From NCBI GenBank assembly GCA_016786485.1, contig JAEUWD010000063.1:1-64000 (forward strand): a stretch of DNA of 64,000 nucleotides, in the 5' to 3' direction. The notes beneath the pieces were generated by a model that was given only the letters and a program-made list of their open reading frames with translations, ran no database searches and was not told where the DNA came from. Below are positions 30,713 to 40,739 of the stretch, piece by piece. A program made the position numbers and the translations under genes. Numbering within the stretch: position 1 is the stretch's first letter; each line of letters opens with the position of its first letter. This DNA is from Bacteriovoracaceae bacterium. Lineage in GTDB: Bacteria > Bdellovibrionota > Bacteriovoracia > Bacteriovoracales > Bacteriovoracaceae.

Positions 30713-31789
30713 ATGTTAAAGACACTCTTAGGGATGGCCCTCGCTTATATCTCAATTACATTCTTGGTTGAAGTTAGCTGGGGAGCAAACGGAATTTTTG
30801 CTCAAACTTGGGATAATTTCTTCTGGCTAAAGCTGATTGTTTACACTGTTTTAATGGCACATTTCACGATCACGGCCATGAGCGTGAGCTTTCACCGTTA
30901 TCACACTCATAAAGGCATTAAGATTAATAAATATCTGGATGGTTTTTTTCAGGTTTGGTTATGGATGGTAACGAGTATGTCAAAACTTGATTGGGTTTCG
31001 GTACATATTTATCATCACGCTACTTCCGATACTGAAAAAGATCCTCATAGCCCATATCAAAAAGGTTTTTGGAGAGTTTTTTTTCTTGGAGTTTTCGATT
31101 ACAGTCGCGCGAAAAATCAACCCGAAGTTTTAAGAATTAGAGCAAACATTAAACATACAAAATTTGAAGCTTTTATTGCGGATCATATGTTGCTGGGGCC
31201 ATTGCTTTTAACTGCGACTCTTATCATCGCTTTTGGAATGAAAATGGGAACTTTATTGGCAGTCATTAACTTTTTAATTTCTCCACTTTTTGCTGTTGGT
31301 GGTGTAAATGCTTTGGCCCACACGTGGGGTTATGTAAACCACGAGTCAAATGACAACAGTCGAAATATCGGCTTCCTATTTCCATTGAATTTCATTATCT
31401 GCGGTGAACTTGATCACAATAATCACCATGCACACCCGAAGTCATGCAGTTTCCGTCATCGTTGGTATGAGTTTGATATCGGTTTCTTTTATATCACTAT
31501 TCTTGCGAAACTTGGTTTAATTGAAATCGTGAACGCTTATTCACCAGCTAAATTGCGTGAAGAGCTTGGTTTAAAAATTGCTCAGTTGATGGAAAAAGAT
31601 TTCCGCTTCAGAAAACGTTTCGAAGAATTATCTCAGGAGCTCAATATGAGTTTTCAAGAAATGAAAGAGATGGTGTTTTTGTACGTCGCTGGTAAAAAAG
31701 TTAAACTAAATCGCGAAATGAAAATATTGGTTAACGAAATGAGAAGAACCGTTAAGGCCAATATGCTTTTAAATTTAAATTATACTTAA
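30713..31789 (+). CDS. Acyl-CoA/acyl-lipid fatty-acid desaturase
   Basis: Integral-membrane di-iron desaturase of the delta-9 type. Three His boxes are visible: FHRYHTH (about residue 62), HIYHHATSD (about 102) and DHNNHHAHP (about 237), with membrane helices around residues 5-45 and 155-195. It would introduce double bonds into saturated acyl chains to adjust membrane fluidity. The C-terminal 80 residues are a charged helical extension beyond the catalytic core. AAGGGG precedes ATG. Convergent with purB with no gap. Confidence 0.9.
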   Translation: MLKTLLGMALAYISITFLVEVSWGANGIFAQTWDNFFWLKLIVYTVLMAHFTITAMSVSFHRYHTHKGIKINKYLDGFFQVWLWMVTSMSKLDWVSVHIYHHATSDTEKDPHSPYQKGFWRVFFLGVFDYSRAKNQPEVLRIRANIKHTKFEAFIADHMLLGPLLLTATLIIAFGMKMGTLLAVINFLISPLFAVGGVNALAHTWGYVNHESNDNSRNIGFLFPLNFIICGELDHNNHHAHPKSCSFRHRWYEFDIGFFYITILAKLGLIEIVNAYSPAKLREELGLKIAQLMEKDFRFRKRFEELSQELNMSFQEMKEMVFLYVAGKKVKLNREMKILVNEMRRTVKANMLLNLNYT

Positions 31790-33103
31790 TTATTTAAGTG
31801 GATATTTTTTTTCAACTCTTTTAAAGACAGCTTCCGTTTGTGCCAAATAGATTTTTTGAATCTGTTTCTCATCCATGGCAGGTACGGCCTTAAGACCCAA
31901 GCCTTTTTCATTAGAGAGAGTCACGATGGCCTTGGTAAATTCTTTCGCCGACTTAGCTTCAAAAGCGGCTTTTTGGACAATTTCGTAAATGACTTCACGA
32001 TGGGCCGTCGTATTATCAATCAGGTAATGCAGATAAAAACTAGAAAGGTAACCAAAAGATTGCGTGACCTTGGCCTGAACTTTGTCTGTATGAACTTGTA
32101 GATTATTAACGGTCGAAGTTAAGCGCTTGAGTGAGTAATAAAGCAAATTTAAGTGATCGGGTAAGTACATTCTTTCAGTGCTTGAATGTGAAATATCACG
32201 TTCATGCCATAAAATAATATTTTCGTGAGCAATCAGAAGATGTGAACGCAACACTCGCGCCATCCCACATAGATTTTCCGCTGAGATAGGATTCTTCTTA
32301 TGGGGCATGGTGGATGAACCTTTCTGGCCCGAAGTAAATCCTTCGTGAAGTTCATCAATATCAGAGTGGTGAAGATGACGAATTTCCACCGCCATTCGTT
32401 CCATCGCACTTGCAATTAATGCATTGATTGAAATCAATTTAGCAATGCGATCACGCGGAATAACTTGGGTACTGACAGGTTCAACATTTAAATCAAGCTC
32501 ATCTAAAGCACTTTTCTCAATCGTTGGAGTGAGAATACAGTAATTTCCAACCGCGCCAGAAAGTTGGCCTGTCAGATCGTTCTCATAAAAAGCTTGAAGT
32601 TCAGCATAACGACGAGCGAACTCGGCATAGAATGAAAGAAATTTTTGACCAAAGCTCATAGGTTCGGCAAACATGCCGTGTGAACGACCAATTGAAATAA
32701 GTTTCTTATGTGTTTTCGCAAACTTTTTAAGACTCAAACAAAGTTTTTTAAGTTCCGGCAGAATAATTTTAATCGATTCTTTTAACTGCAAGGTAACCGC
32801 AGTATCGATAATATCAGAAGAGGTAACTCCGTAGTGAAAGTACTTGGCGACTTCGGCATCAAACTGCTCAGTGATACTCGTGCAGAAAGCAATAATATCG
32901 TGTTTCGTGGTTTTTTCGATTTCATCAATACGCGCAGGTTTGATAACCGCAGACTTTTCAATTCGTGCCGCAATTTTTTTTGGAACTTTTCCGGCCTTTT
33001 CGAGTGAACGTAAAAGTGCCAATTCCACTTTTAGAAAAGTTTTGTACTTGGCTTCTTCAGACCAAATTTGTTCAATCTCGGGACAGTTATAACGTGGAAT
33101 CAT
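31790..33103 (-). CDS. purB: Adenylosuccinate lyase
   Basis: Fumarase/aspartase-superfamily enzyme that splits SAICAR and adenylosuccinate in purine synthesis. GQKGSSTMPHKKNPISAENL is the family signature with the catalytic Ser loop; HDIIAFCTSITEQ and HYGVTSSDIIDTAV are the other substrate blocks. The 437-residue length fits the shorter PurB class. ATG 33103 has no Shine-Dalgarno, and a TTTACA/TAAGCT pair ends six bases before it, so translation may start at the 5' end of a leaderless mRNA. Confidence 0.95.
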   Translation of the reverse strand: MIPRYNCPEIEQIWSEEAKYKTFLKVELALLRSLEKAGKVPKKIAARIEKSAVIKPARIDEIEKTTKHDIIAFCTSITEQFDAEVAKYFHYGVTSSDIIDTAVTLQLKESIKIILPELKKLCLSLKKFAKTHKKLISIGRSHGMFAEPMSFGQKFLSFYAEFARRYAELQAFYENDLTGQLSGAVGNYCILTPTIEKSALDELDLNVEPVSTQVIPRDRIAKLISINALIASAMERMAVEIRHLHHSDIDELHEGFTSGQKGSSTMPHKKNPISAENLCGMARVLRSHLLIAHENIILWHERDISHSSTERMYLPDHLNLLYYSLKRLTSTVNNLQVHTDKVQAKVTQSFGYLSSFYLHYLIDNTTAHREVIYEIVQKAAFEAKSAKEFTKAIVTLSNEKGLGLKAVPAMDEKQIQKIYLAQTEAVFKRVEKKYPLK

Positions 33104-33109
33104 GCTGTC

Positions 33110-33138
33110 AGCTTAACAAATGAAACGGACGGTGTAAA
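33110..33138 (-). promoter_or_regulatory. Possible promoter abutting the purB ATG
   Basis: On the minus strand TTTACA (33138-33133), 17 bases, TAAGCT (33115-33110), six bases, ATG 33103. The -10 is weak (three of six), but spacing and lack of a ribosome site match the other leaderless candidates. Confidence 0.35.
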
Positions 33139-33139
33139 T

Positions 33140-33463
33140 TTAGAGGTTGATACCGGGGCAGCCACCGCGAACAATATTTTCTTCCATTTCACGGATGCGG
33201 ATAACGGTTGACTGTAAATCCATCTCAATCTGTTTTTGACTCAGATCAAGTTTCAGGGCGGCCAACTTTTTATTCGTTGGAGCAGCTTTGCGTAACTTTT
33301 GACTACGCTGTAGGAGTTCATTGAGTTTTTGTTTAACGGTAATTTTATCGTTTCTTTCCGCAATCATCTCTTTGCAGTAAAGGCTGACCATTGGGTCTTC
33401 CAAGATCTGTTCTTCCAGAGTTTGGGCCCAAGTGAGATTAATGAATAATAACCATAAGATCAT
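33140..33463 (-). CDS. Small exported protein, 107 aa
   Basis: Signal peptide (ILWLLFINLTWAQ) then a helical, Lys/Glu-rich periplasmic domain with a likely coiled coil (residues about 40-95) and two Cys (SLYCKEMI and GGCPG). No family recognised. It begins four bases after the glutathione peroxidase stop, so the two are co-transcribed. Confidence 0.65.
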   Translation of the reverse strand: MILWLLFINLTWAQTLEEQILEDPMVSLYCKEMIAERNDKITVKQKLNELLQRSQKLRKAAPTNKKLAALKLDLSQKQIEMDLQSTVIRIREMEENIVRGGCPGINL

Positions 33464-33467
33464 GGTC

Positions 33468-33953
33468 TTATTTTAGCATAAATTCGATTTCTTTTATAAT
33501 ATCCAGCGGCTTTGCCTGTGGAGCGTAGCGTTTGGTTGGTTTTCCGTTACTATCCACGATAAATTTAGTGAAATTCCACTTAATTTGTTTGCTTCCCAGC
33601 AGTCCCGGTAGTGAGTCCTTGAGAAATTGGTATAAAGGATGGGCGTTATCCCCATTTACCTCGATTTTTTCGAAAAGTGGGAAGGTGGCATTGAAGCGTA
33701 GGTTACAAAATTGAGCGATTTCCTCATTGGAACCCTTCTCTTGGTGACCAAACTGATTACAAGGGAAGGCCAGAATCTCGAGACCTTTCGGTCCGTATTC
33801 TTTATAAATTCGTTGAAGTTCTTCGTATTGAGGGGTGAAGCCACAAGCACTGGCGGTATTCACAATCATCAATGTTTTTCCTTTAAATTGCTCCAGGGAA
33901 ACCTCATTTCCCTTAATGTCTTTGGCCTTGAAATCGTAGACGGTTTTTTTCAT
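33468..33953 (-). CDS. Glutathione peroxidase-like thiol peroxidase (cytosolic)
   Basis: A 161-residue cytoplasmic paralogue of the exported enzyme at 338-991. It shows NTASACGFTPQYEEL with the peroxidatic Cys, FPCNQFGHQE with a second Cys that could act as resolving Cys, and KWNFTKF. Such bacterial enzymes often use thioredoxin rather than glutathione; that is family knowledge, not visible here. AGAGG precedes ATG. The 107-aa exported protein gene follows four bases after its stop. Divergent from kdsB, with a 13-base interrupted palindrome (33974-33986) between. Confidence 0.92.
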   Translation of the reverse strand: MKKTVYDFKAKDIKGNEVSLEQFKGKTLMIVNTASACGFTPQYEELQRIYKEYGPKGLEILAFPCNQFGHQEKGSNEEIAQFCNLRFNATFPLFEKIEVNGDNAHPLYQFLKDSLPGLLGSKQIKWNFTKFIVDSNGKPTKRYAPQAKPLDIIKEIEFMLK

Positions 33954-34065
33954 GTCTGCCTCTCTGCGTAACTAGGAATTGTTCCTTGTCGAATGAACGA
34001 GAGTTATCATAAGATGAACTGATAGGTCTTGGCCAGAAACACACACTACTAGGTTCGAGAAGCTC

Positions 34066-34809
34066 ATGTCAGAGGTATTGGTTCTTATTCCTGCTCGCTA
34101 CCAATCCAGCCGATTTCCCGGAAAGCCACTTGCCCCCATAAATGGTAAAAGTATGATCCAGCGAGTTTACGAGAACGTTAGTGAGAGTGGTTATGACACG
34201 TTTGTGGTGACGGATAGTGATGAAATCGCCAAGCATTTGGACACCATCAAAGCTAAATATCTTCGTGTGGATGATGATGTTCCAAGCGGTACGGAAAGAA
34301 TCGCTCTGGCCTATGAAAGAAATTTTTTAAAGAAAAAATATAAACTGATTATTAATATTCAAGGTGATGAGCCACTTCTGCATGCAGAAGAAGTGAAAAA
34401 ACTGGCAAAGTTTCATTTGGACAGTCAGTTTGATGTGGCGACTCTGGTTCGAAAAAGAAAACCAGAGGAGGCTGATTATAAAAATCCTAATGTGGTGAAA
34501 GTGGCGTACTCGGAAAAAACTGGTGCCTGTTTTTATTTTTCACGCGCTTCAATTCCGTTTGATCGCGATGATGAAAAAAACTTTTCATGGTTTCATCATG
34601 TGGGAGTTTATTCTTATAAAGCCGAGCCGCTGTTAGCTTTTTTAAAGCATCCGGCTTCAGTGCTCGAAAAAATTGAAAAGCTTGAGCAATTACGAGCTTT
34701 AGAAATGGGATTCACTCTCGGAGCAAGTGTAACAAAGTACGAATCAATTGGTGTTGATACGAAAGAAGATATAAAAAAAATCGAAGGGGTGTTAAGTGGG
34801 AAGAAATAA
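34066..34809 (+). CDS. kdsB: 3-deoxy-manno-octulosonate cytidylyltransferase
   Basis: Activates KDO to CMP-KDO with CTP for lipid A-core assembly. The nucleotide loop [20 protein letters not shown] is at residue 7, [10 protein letters not shown] and [15 protein letters not shown] follow, and [14 protein letters not shown] holds the metal Asp. The 247-residue length is normal. It is first in kdsB-pyrG-kdsA-kdsC, and its last 14 bases overlap pyrG, whose product makes the CTP it uses. Confidence 0.96.
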   Translation: MSEVLVLIPARYQSSRFPGKPLAPINGKSMIQRVYENVSESGYDTFVVTDSDEIAKHLDTIKAKYLRVDDDVPSGTERIALAYERNFLKKKYKLIINIQGDEPLLHAEEVKKLAKFHLDSQFDVATLVRKRKPEEADYKNPNVVKVAYSEKTGACFYFSRASIPFDRDDEKNFSWFHHVGVYSYKAEPLLAFLKHPASVLEKIEKLEQLRALEMGFTLGASVTKYESIGVDTKEDIKKIEGVLSGKK

Positions 34810-36406
34810 GAATACGAAGAAGTATATCTTTATTACTGGTGGGGTTTCGAGTTCTCTAGGGAAAGGACTCGCAGCTGCAAGCTTGGCGGCTCTACTCGAG
34901 CGTCGAGGTATTAAACTGAACATGCTTAAGATGGATCCATATATCAACGTCGATCCAGGAACAATGAGTCCCACTCAGCACGGGGAAGTTTTCGTGACGG
35001 ATGACGGAGCTGAAACTGATCTGGATCTTGGTCACTACGAGCGTTTTACTTCGCTGACACTTTCGAAAAAGAATAATTTCACCACCGGCCAAGTTTATTT
35101 AAAAGTTATTGAAAATGAGCGTGAAGGAAAATATTTAGGAAAAACGGTACAAGTTGTTCCACACATCACAGATGAAATTAAGCGCCGAATTCATCTCGCT
35201 GCAGAAGATACTGATCTTCTCTTGGGGGAAATTGGTGGAACGGTTGGTGACATTGAATCGTTACCATTTCTCGAGGCCATTCGTCAGTTTGCTCATGATG
35301 TAGGTCAGGAGAATGTTTGTTTTATTCACTTAGTTCTCATTCCTTATTTATCAGCAGCTGGAGAGTTAAAAACAAAACCAGCACAGCACTCGGTGAAGGA
35401 CTTAACTTCATTGGGGCTATTTCCAGATATGATTATTTGTCGTGCTGATCGTGAAATCGATCAAGATACACTCGATAAAATTTCTTCTTTCTGTAACGTC
35501 TCTCCACAAAATGTTTTCAAGTCGATCGACATGGACTCAATTTATAAAGTTCCACTCGAATTTCACAAGCAAGGTCTAGATGAGCGAGTGACTGAAATGT
35601 TAGGCATATGGGCCACTCGTCCAGATATCAAGGCCCTAGAAAAAGTGGTTTATAATCAAAGCCATCCACTCAAAACGGTAAGTATCGGAATCGTTGGTAA
35701 ATATACGGATTTAATTGAATCTTATAAGTCACTCGACGAAGCTCTTCGTCACGGAGCGATCGCCAATCAAGTGAAGCTCGATTTAGTTTACATCGATGCA
35801 GAAGATATCGAACAAGGCAAAACCAAACTCTTGGATAAAGTGCATGGCATTTTAGTGCCGGGTGGTTTTGGTGCACGCGGGACTGAAGGAAAAATTCAGG
35901 CGATTAAATATGCGCGTGAAAATAAAATTCCATTCTTTGGAATTTGTCTCGGATTACAAATGGCGGTGATTGAATTTGCTCGTCATATTGCTGGGATAAA
36001 AGATGCACAGTCGCAGGAATTTCAAGATAAAGGTGATTTTGTTATTCATTATATGCAAGGTCAATCGAAGGAAGGTCAGAAAGGTGCTACGATGCGTTTA
36101 GGAGCGTATGATTGTACGCTCGAGAAAGGCAGCTTAGCGAATAAGATTTACTCTGAATCAAAAATTTCAGAGCGCCACCGTCATCGTTTGGAAGTCAATA
36201 ACGATTATGTTAATATCCTAAAAAATCATGGTTTAACTTTCTCAGGTATAAATGAGAAATTGAATTTAGTCGAAGTGATCGAGCTTAAAGATCATCCATA
36301 CTTTATTGGATGCCAGTATCACCCTGAGTTTAAGTCTCGTCCTTTCACCCCACATCCGCTGTTTAAAACTTTCGTGGAAGCTTCAGCTGATATGGTAAAG
36401 GAATAG
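34796..36406 (+). CDS. pyrG: CTP synthase
   Basis: Makes CTP from UTP, ATP and glutamine. The synthase domain opens with [22 protein letters not shown] and [14 protein letters not shown]; the glutamine amidotransferase domain has [19 protein letters not shown] with the catalytic Cys, and YHPEFKSRP with the His-Glu pair. The 536-residue length is normal. GTG 34796 start with GAAGGGG upstream; it overlaps kdsB by 14 bases and kdsA begins two bases after its stop, so CTP and KDO synthesis are tied at the translational level. Confidence 0.97.
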   Translation: MGRNKNTKKYIFITGGVSSSLGKGLAAASLAALLERRGIKLNMLKMDPYINVDPGTMSPTQHGEVFVTDDGAETDLDLGHYERFTSLTLSKKNNFTTGQVYLKVIENEREGKYLGKTVQVVPHITDEIKRRIHLAAEDTDLLLGEIGGTVGDIESLPFLEAIRQFAHDVGQENVCFIHLVLIPYLSAAGELKTKPAQHSVKDLTSLGLFPDMIICRADREIDQDTLDKISSFCNVSPQNVFKSIDMDSIYKVPLEFHKQGLDERVTEMLGIWATRPDIKALEKVVYNQSHPLKTVSIGIVGKYTDLIESYKSLDEALRHGAIANQVKLDLVYIDAEDIEQGKTKLLDKVHGILVPGGFGARGTEGKIQAIKYARENKIPFFGICLGLQMAVIEFARHIAGIKDAQSQEFQDKGDFVIHYMQGQSKEGQKGATMRLGAYDCTLEKGSLANKIYSESKISERHRHRLEVNNDYVNILKNHGLTFSGINEKLNLVEVIELKDHPYFIGCQYHPEFKSRPFTPHPLFKTFVEASADMVKE

Positions 36407-36408
36407 TT

Positions 36409-37209
36409 ATGAAAATGGATTTCTTTATTGGCCCGTGTGTTCTCGAGAACGAAGCGCTTGCGATGAAAGTGGCTGAGACTCTAGTTAAAGATCTCGAACA
36501 TCTAAAAAACGATATTCAGCTTACTTTTAAAGGGAGTTTTGATAAGGCCAATCGTTCATCGATCAATTCTTATCGTGGACCAGGACTTGAGGAAGGTTTG
36601 AAAATTCTACAAAAAGTGAAAAGCACTTTTAAGATTCCTGTTATCACGGATTTTCACCATGTGGATCAGGCGATGGCGGTAGCGGAAGTTTGTGACACGC
36701 TTCAGATTCCAGCTTTTCTCTGCAGACAAACCGATTTAATCATCGCCGGTGGCGAAGCTTGCAAAAAATTTAAGCGCCAACTAAAAGTGAAAAAAGGCCA
36801 ATTTCTAAGTCCGGAAGAAACTAAAAATATTGTAGAGAAGGCCGAAAATTTCATTCCTAAGTCACAAATTTTGTTAACGGAACGTGGAACAACATTTGGT
36901 TATAATAATCTCGTGGTCGATATGGCCAGTTTTCAAATTATGAAAAGTTTTGGCGTACGTACCATTCACGATGCAACTCACTGTGTGCAACGTCCAGGCG
37001 GTCTAGGGACCTCGACTGGTGGAAAGCGTGAGCAGATTGAAGTTCTGGCCCGAGCGGCAGTAGCAGCAGGTGCGGACGGAATTTTTATGGAAGCACATCC
37101 TGATCCGGATAAAGCTAAATCAGATCCAACCACGCAAATGCCATTGCCTAAAGTTCGCGCTTTAGTTGAAAAATTATTAGAAATCAAAAGAGTTGTGAAT
37201 GCAAAATAG
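36409..37209 (+). CDS. kdsA: KDO-8-phosphate synthase
   Basis: Condenses arabinose 5-phosphate and phosphoenolpyruvate to KDO 8-phosphate. Recognised by FIGPCVLENEALAMK, FKGSFDKANRSSINSYRGPG, ITDFHHVDQA, QIPAFLCRQTDLIIA and DATHCVQRPGG, plus IFMEAHPDPDKAKSDP. No Asn-rich metal-independent loop change was noticed; the Cys in IGPCVLE fits the metal-dependent class. Its last 11 bases overlap kdsC. Confidence 0.96.
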   Translation: MKMDFFIGPCVLENEALAMKVAETLVKDLEHLKNDIQLTFKGSFDKANRSSINSYRGPGLEEGLKILQKVKSTFKIPVITDFHHVDQAMAVAEVCDTLQIPAFLCRQTDLIIAGGEACKKFKRQLKVKKGQFLSPEETKNIVEKAENFIPKSQILLTERGTTFGYNNLVVDMASFQIMKSFGVRTIHDATHCVQRPGGLGTSTGGKREQIEVLARAAVAAGADGIFMEAHPDPDKAKSDPTTQMPLPKVRALVEKLLEIKRVVNAK

Positions 37210-37750
37210 AGATTTGAATTTAAGAAAAATCGGTGAACCTTTTAAAGCGAAACTCGCTAAAATTAAGGTGGCACTTTTTGACGTTGATGGAATTTTAACC
37301 AACGGTCATATTTATTTTCAAGGTGGAGAGATTGGATTTAACCGATTTTTTCACGTGCAAGATGGTTATGGTTTGAAACTTCTCATGGACGCAGGAATTA
37401 AAGTCGGCATTATCACCGGTGGCGATAGCGTCGGTGTAAAAAAACGCTTCGAACTTTTAGATGTGGATTACCTCTACACAGGCAACGAAGATAAGCGTGC
37501 AGCTTTTAACGATATTGTGAAGCAAACTGGTGCTAAGGACGATGAGATTCTTTATATGGGTGATGAGTTTTTTGACCTCCCATTACTCAAGCGTTCGGGC
37601 TTTTCGGCCACGGTTCCTCATTCGAGTCTCGAGATCCGCGAACAGGTGGATTATGTGACCTATCGTGAGGGTGGAGAGGGTGCTGTTCGTGAAGTGATCG
37701 ATATGCTTCGATATGCTCAAAATATCGAGCCAAAAATCACCGGTTTCTAG
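37199..37750 (+). CDS. kdsC: KDO-8-phosphate phosphatase
   Basis: HAD-superfamily C0 phosphatase that releases KDO. The 183-residue product has FDVDGILTNGHIYF (nucleophile Asp), GIITGGDSVGVKKR (motif II) and YMGDEFFDLPLLKRSGF (motif IV). It lies at the end of the kdsB-pyrG-kdsA-kdsC operon with an 11-base overlap with kdsA. With kdsD absent here, arabinose 5-phosphate isomerase must be encoded elsewhere. Convergent with sua5, two bases between. Confidence 0.94.
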   Translation: MQNRDLNLRKIGEPFKAKLAKIKVALFDVDGILTNGHIYFQGGEIGFNRFFHVQDGYGLKLLMDAGIKVGIITGGDSVGVKKRFELLDVDYLYTGNEDKRAAFNDIVKQTGAKDDEILYMGDEFFDLPLLKRSGFSATVPHSSLEIREQVDYVTYREGGEGAVREVIDMLRYAQNIEPKITGF

Positions 37751-37752
37751 GT

Positions 37753-38640
37753 CTACTTGGTTGAAGCTTTAATTAATCTATCCATGATTGGATGCCACTG
37801 ATCATGTCTGTGAAGAGATTTACGTAGAAAATATATATTCTCATGTGAACCGATGGAAAGCTCATGCAATCTTTGGTAAAGCAGACGTGCGGCGAGTGTT
37901 GCCGATTCAGGTAAAATTAATTCTTTTGCGTTTTTTGGAATCTGAGTTTTCCCTTCGATGATATAAAGCGGCTTGCGTGGCATATAATGATCTTCGAGTT
38001 GTCCGGGAGCAGCTGGACTTTGAGTGATGTTAACCGATATTTTTCTTGGAAATTTTTTTACTGACGTTTTTAATATTTCTTCGGTGATCATGCCTAGGCG
38101 ATAGATATGAATCTCGTTTCCGATAGGAGCAAGTACTGTCGATTCAATTCCGACTTCACAAGCACCACCATCTAAAACAAATAAATCAGGGAAATCATTT
38201 TTTACGTGTGCAGGTAGTGTGGGTGAAGTTTTTTTAAACTTGTTAGCTGATGGGGCGGCCAGAGGTTTTCCATATTGCTTTAATAATTCCAGTGCCACCG
38301 GATGATTTGGACAACGAATGCCGACTGAATCAAGGCCCGCTGTAATCAATGGATTAAGTGCTTTTATCTTCGGCAAAACCATCGTCATGGGACCTGGCCA
38401 AAAATTTTTCGCCAAAAAATCGGCGAGCTCGCTCCATTCCGTCGTTAATGTTTTAGCTTGTTCAATATCTGCCACATGGACAATTAGCGGATCAAAAAAA
38501 GGTCGCTCTTTGGTTTCAAAGATTTTTCGTAAGGCCACTTCTTGGGTAATATCACCCGCCAAACCGTAAACGGTTTCAGTGGGCATACCAATGACATCGC
38601 CATTTTTAAGAATTTTCAGTGCGGTTTGAAGATGTGGCAT
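37753..38640 (-). CDS. Threonylcarbamoyl-AMP synthase, Sua5/TsaC family
   Basis: Makes threonylcarbamoyl-AMP for t6A37 of ANN-decoding tRNAs. The YrdC domain shows IGMPTETVYGLAGD, KERPFFDPLIVHV, FWPGPMTMVLPK, GIRCPNHPVALELL and PLAAPSANKFKKTSPT. A C-terminal extension (residues about 200-295, starting with SPAAPGQLEDHYMP) is the linker and start of the Sua5 domain, so this is the longer Sua5 form. It begins by a one-base overlap (TAATG) with the 699-aa exported-protein gene. Confidence 0.93.
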   Translation of the reverse strand: MPHLQTALKILKNGDVIGMPTETVYGLAGDITQEVALRKIFETKERPFFDPLIVHVADIEQAKTLTTEWSELADFLAKNFWPGPMTMVLPKIKALNPLITAGLDSVGIRCPNHPVALELLKQYGKPLAAPSANKFKKTSPTLPAHVKNDFPDLFVLDGGACEVGIESTVLAPIGNEIHIYRLGMITEEILKTSVKKFPRKISVNITQSPAAPGQLEDHYMPRKPLYIIEGKTQIPKNAKELILPESATLAARLLYQRLHELSIGSHENIYFLRKSLHRHDQWHPIMDRLIKASTK

Positions 38641-40739
38641 TAATTAACAATAGGAACTGGCTGGCTAATAACCGAAGTACTGCGACGGAAATTATCGATA
38701 ACTCCTAGTCCCTTAAATTCTCCTTGGTTGAAAAAGGTCTGGTAAGGCATACCATTTTCAGAGATGGCCTTCAAGCTGCCATGATAAAAAACACCTTCAC
38801 TACCAAAGAGTTCGACGATTAACGCCGAAGAGCTATTTTTCTTGAAGAATTTCTCTAGAAAATCTTTAAGCGCTCTTAAATTCATAATATTTCGCCCACG
38901 AACCTGGTCGATGTATTCGTGATAAAGCTGACCAGTACGTTTTACGCAAGATTGCTTACCTACGCGCCAGCCACGAATAAGGCGCTTTCTAGTTGATTCA
39001 TTTTTATATTCTTCCGGTGAATCATGACCACAGTTTTTAGCAATCACATAATAAACATGGCCATCATCTTTGCTGTGGAAGATTTTAAGTGATTCTGGCG
39101 TTACTCGAATGGTTGAATGAATTTCGATCGGGCCACGTAGTTGATCCTTATCGATCATTCGCTCATATTCTCTACCGAGGGTGGTTAAACCAGCGACAGC
39201 AGCTATGGCCTTCTTACGATAATAACGGTGATTTCCACCTTTATGTGTCTTGTCCACTTTAAATTGAGTGGTCATCACAACTGAGAATTTTTCTTCTTCT
39301 GTTACAACACCATCATTGATTTCATTTGGTGATTCGTATTCCATTTCTAGTTGTCGTGAAAGAAGAGCGGTATTTTTAACGGCCGTATCAAGGTCTAAGA
39401 TTTCATGAATCACAATACTAAAAATTTTACTTAAAATACTTTGCACAATTTTAGTACTTTCTGAATAAAACTTGAAAAAGGTCCGAGTTTCTTTCTCATT
39501 AATAACACGTACCATTTCTGTTTTCTTTTTCTTCATTTTACCAAAAATAAATGCACCATATTGAGAATTAAGTGTTTCATTGGTTCGCTCTTCGTGTTGA
39601 ACGATATGACCATGAAAAATATCAATCAGGATTTTACGTCCCTTAATTAATTTTTGAAATTCTTCACCTAAAGCTGAGTTGGAGCGAAGTTCTGGTTTTT
39701 CATTGTTAAAAAAGCGTAAGTCGTGACGAGTTCCTTCTTCTAATTCATACTCAAGATCGTAAGTAAAAAGGGTGAGTTTTAAGAGTTTAAAAAAATCTAA
39801 TTGTAGACTGGCAGAGACTCCGGCAGCTGCCGACTTAAAAGTTTCAACTGAAACGCGCAAGAATTCATCTTTTGCCTTCTGATCTTCAGCTGTTAATCGT
39901 TGAATACTAGTTTTTTGTGTTTTGTTAAATTCCACATGCGCTCCACCTGTAAAACTAAAACCATAAACCGGTGGTGTGGTGATCGCAGCTCCTGCTTGAA
40001 AACTTAAGTAGTCTTCACGCTTAAGGACTTCATCTCCATTAAGGTCGAGAATTTTATTTCGACTAAAACTTAAAAAAGGTAAGAAGAGTTTGCTAAAGTC
40101 AGAGGTTAGTCCCGCGATGTATGTTGGAGCAAAATGATAAATTTCATAAACGCGCTGGAAGCTGATACCAGCAAAGGCGCCAATTTGTGTCGAAGAAATA
40201 TTAATCAGATCGGCATCGCTTAGTTTCTTTAAAAAAGTCGAAGCATCGATTTGAATGACGAAAACGTCATGAACAATCCAACGTTCAGTATCAAATAAAT
40301 CCGGAGAAAGTTGACGATTGACTCCGATGGAAAAAGTTCCCATCGGTTTTTCCCAAGTGAAACCTGAAAAGTTTTGGCTTCCACCACCAAAATTTTGGTT
40401 ATGATGAAGGAGCGTTTGCACTTCTCGGCCCGCCACAGCTTGGTACTCAGTATTTAAGGCATTAAAAATTTTCTCAACAATTAATGAATCATCAAAATCA
40501 CCAACACTACCAACGACAGTCAGAGATTCTCTTTTGGTGTTCAGCTCAGGGAAAAGCACGTTTCTGATTTTGAGTTTATCTTTTGCCATTGAACTTGGAG
40601 TTGACTCAAAACTTTTATTACTACTGGCATTGGAGATATTTTTGAGGGTATTAGACAGAGTAAAATGCTTAAAATTGTGCTGACCGTGAGCAGTGGTGAT
40701 GGAGAAAAAGAAAATCAGGCCGCTGATAATTTGTTTCAT
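38640..40739 (-). CDS. Large exported protein of unknown function, 699 aa
   Basis: A signal peptide (IISGLIFFFSITTAHGQ) and a 675-residue ectodomain. There is no membrane helix after the leader. Several strand-rich stretches with small residues (for example YLSFQAGAAITTPPVYGFSFTGGAHVEF) alternate with Lys/Glu-rich helices. Two Cys lie near the C-terminal third (VIAKNCGHD, GKQSCVKRT). AAGGATG precedes ATG with good spacing. Its stop overlaps the sua5 start by one base, so both come from one transcript, although no functional link is obvious. I recognise no family. Confidence 0.7.
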   Translation of the reverse strand: MKQIISGLIFFFSITTAHGQHNFKHFTLSNTLKNISNASSNKSFESTPSSMAKDKLKIRNVLFPELNTKRESLTVVGSVGDFDDSLIVEKIFNALNTEYQAVAGREVQTLLHHNQNFGGGSQNFSGFTWEKPMGTFSIGVNRQLSPDLFDTERWIVHDVFVIQIDASTFLKKLSDADLINISSTQIGAFAGISFQRVYEIYHFAPTYIAGLTSDFSKLFLPFLSFSRNKILDLNGDEVLKREDYLSFQAGAAITTPPVYGFSFTGGAHVEFNKTQKTSIQRLTAEDQKAKDEFLRVSVETFKSAAAGVSASLQLDFFKLLKLTLFTYDLEYELEEGTRHDLRFFNNEKPELRSNSALGEEFQKLIKGRKILIDIFHGHIVQHEERTNETLNSQYGAFIFGKMKKKKTEMVRVINEKETRTFFKFYSESTKIVQSILSKIFSIVIHEILDLDTAVKNTALLSRQLEMEYESPNEINDGVVTEEEKFSVVMTTQFKVDKTHKGGNHRYYRKKAIAAVAGLTTLGREYERMIDKDQLRGPIEIHSTIRVTPESLKIFHSKDDGHVYYVIAKNCGHDSPEEYKNESTRKRLIRGWRVGKQSCVKRTGQLYHEYIDQVRGRNIMNLRALKDFLEKFFKKNSSSALIVELFGSEGVFYHGSLKAISENGMPYQTFFNQGEFKGLGVIDNFRRSTSVISQPVPIVN

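Noticed and set aside
33974-33986. AGGAA-TTG-TTCCT as a peroxide-regulator site before the cytosolic GPx
   Set aside because: It does not resemble known PerR or OxyR sites; it is short enough to be chance.
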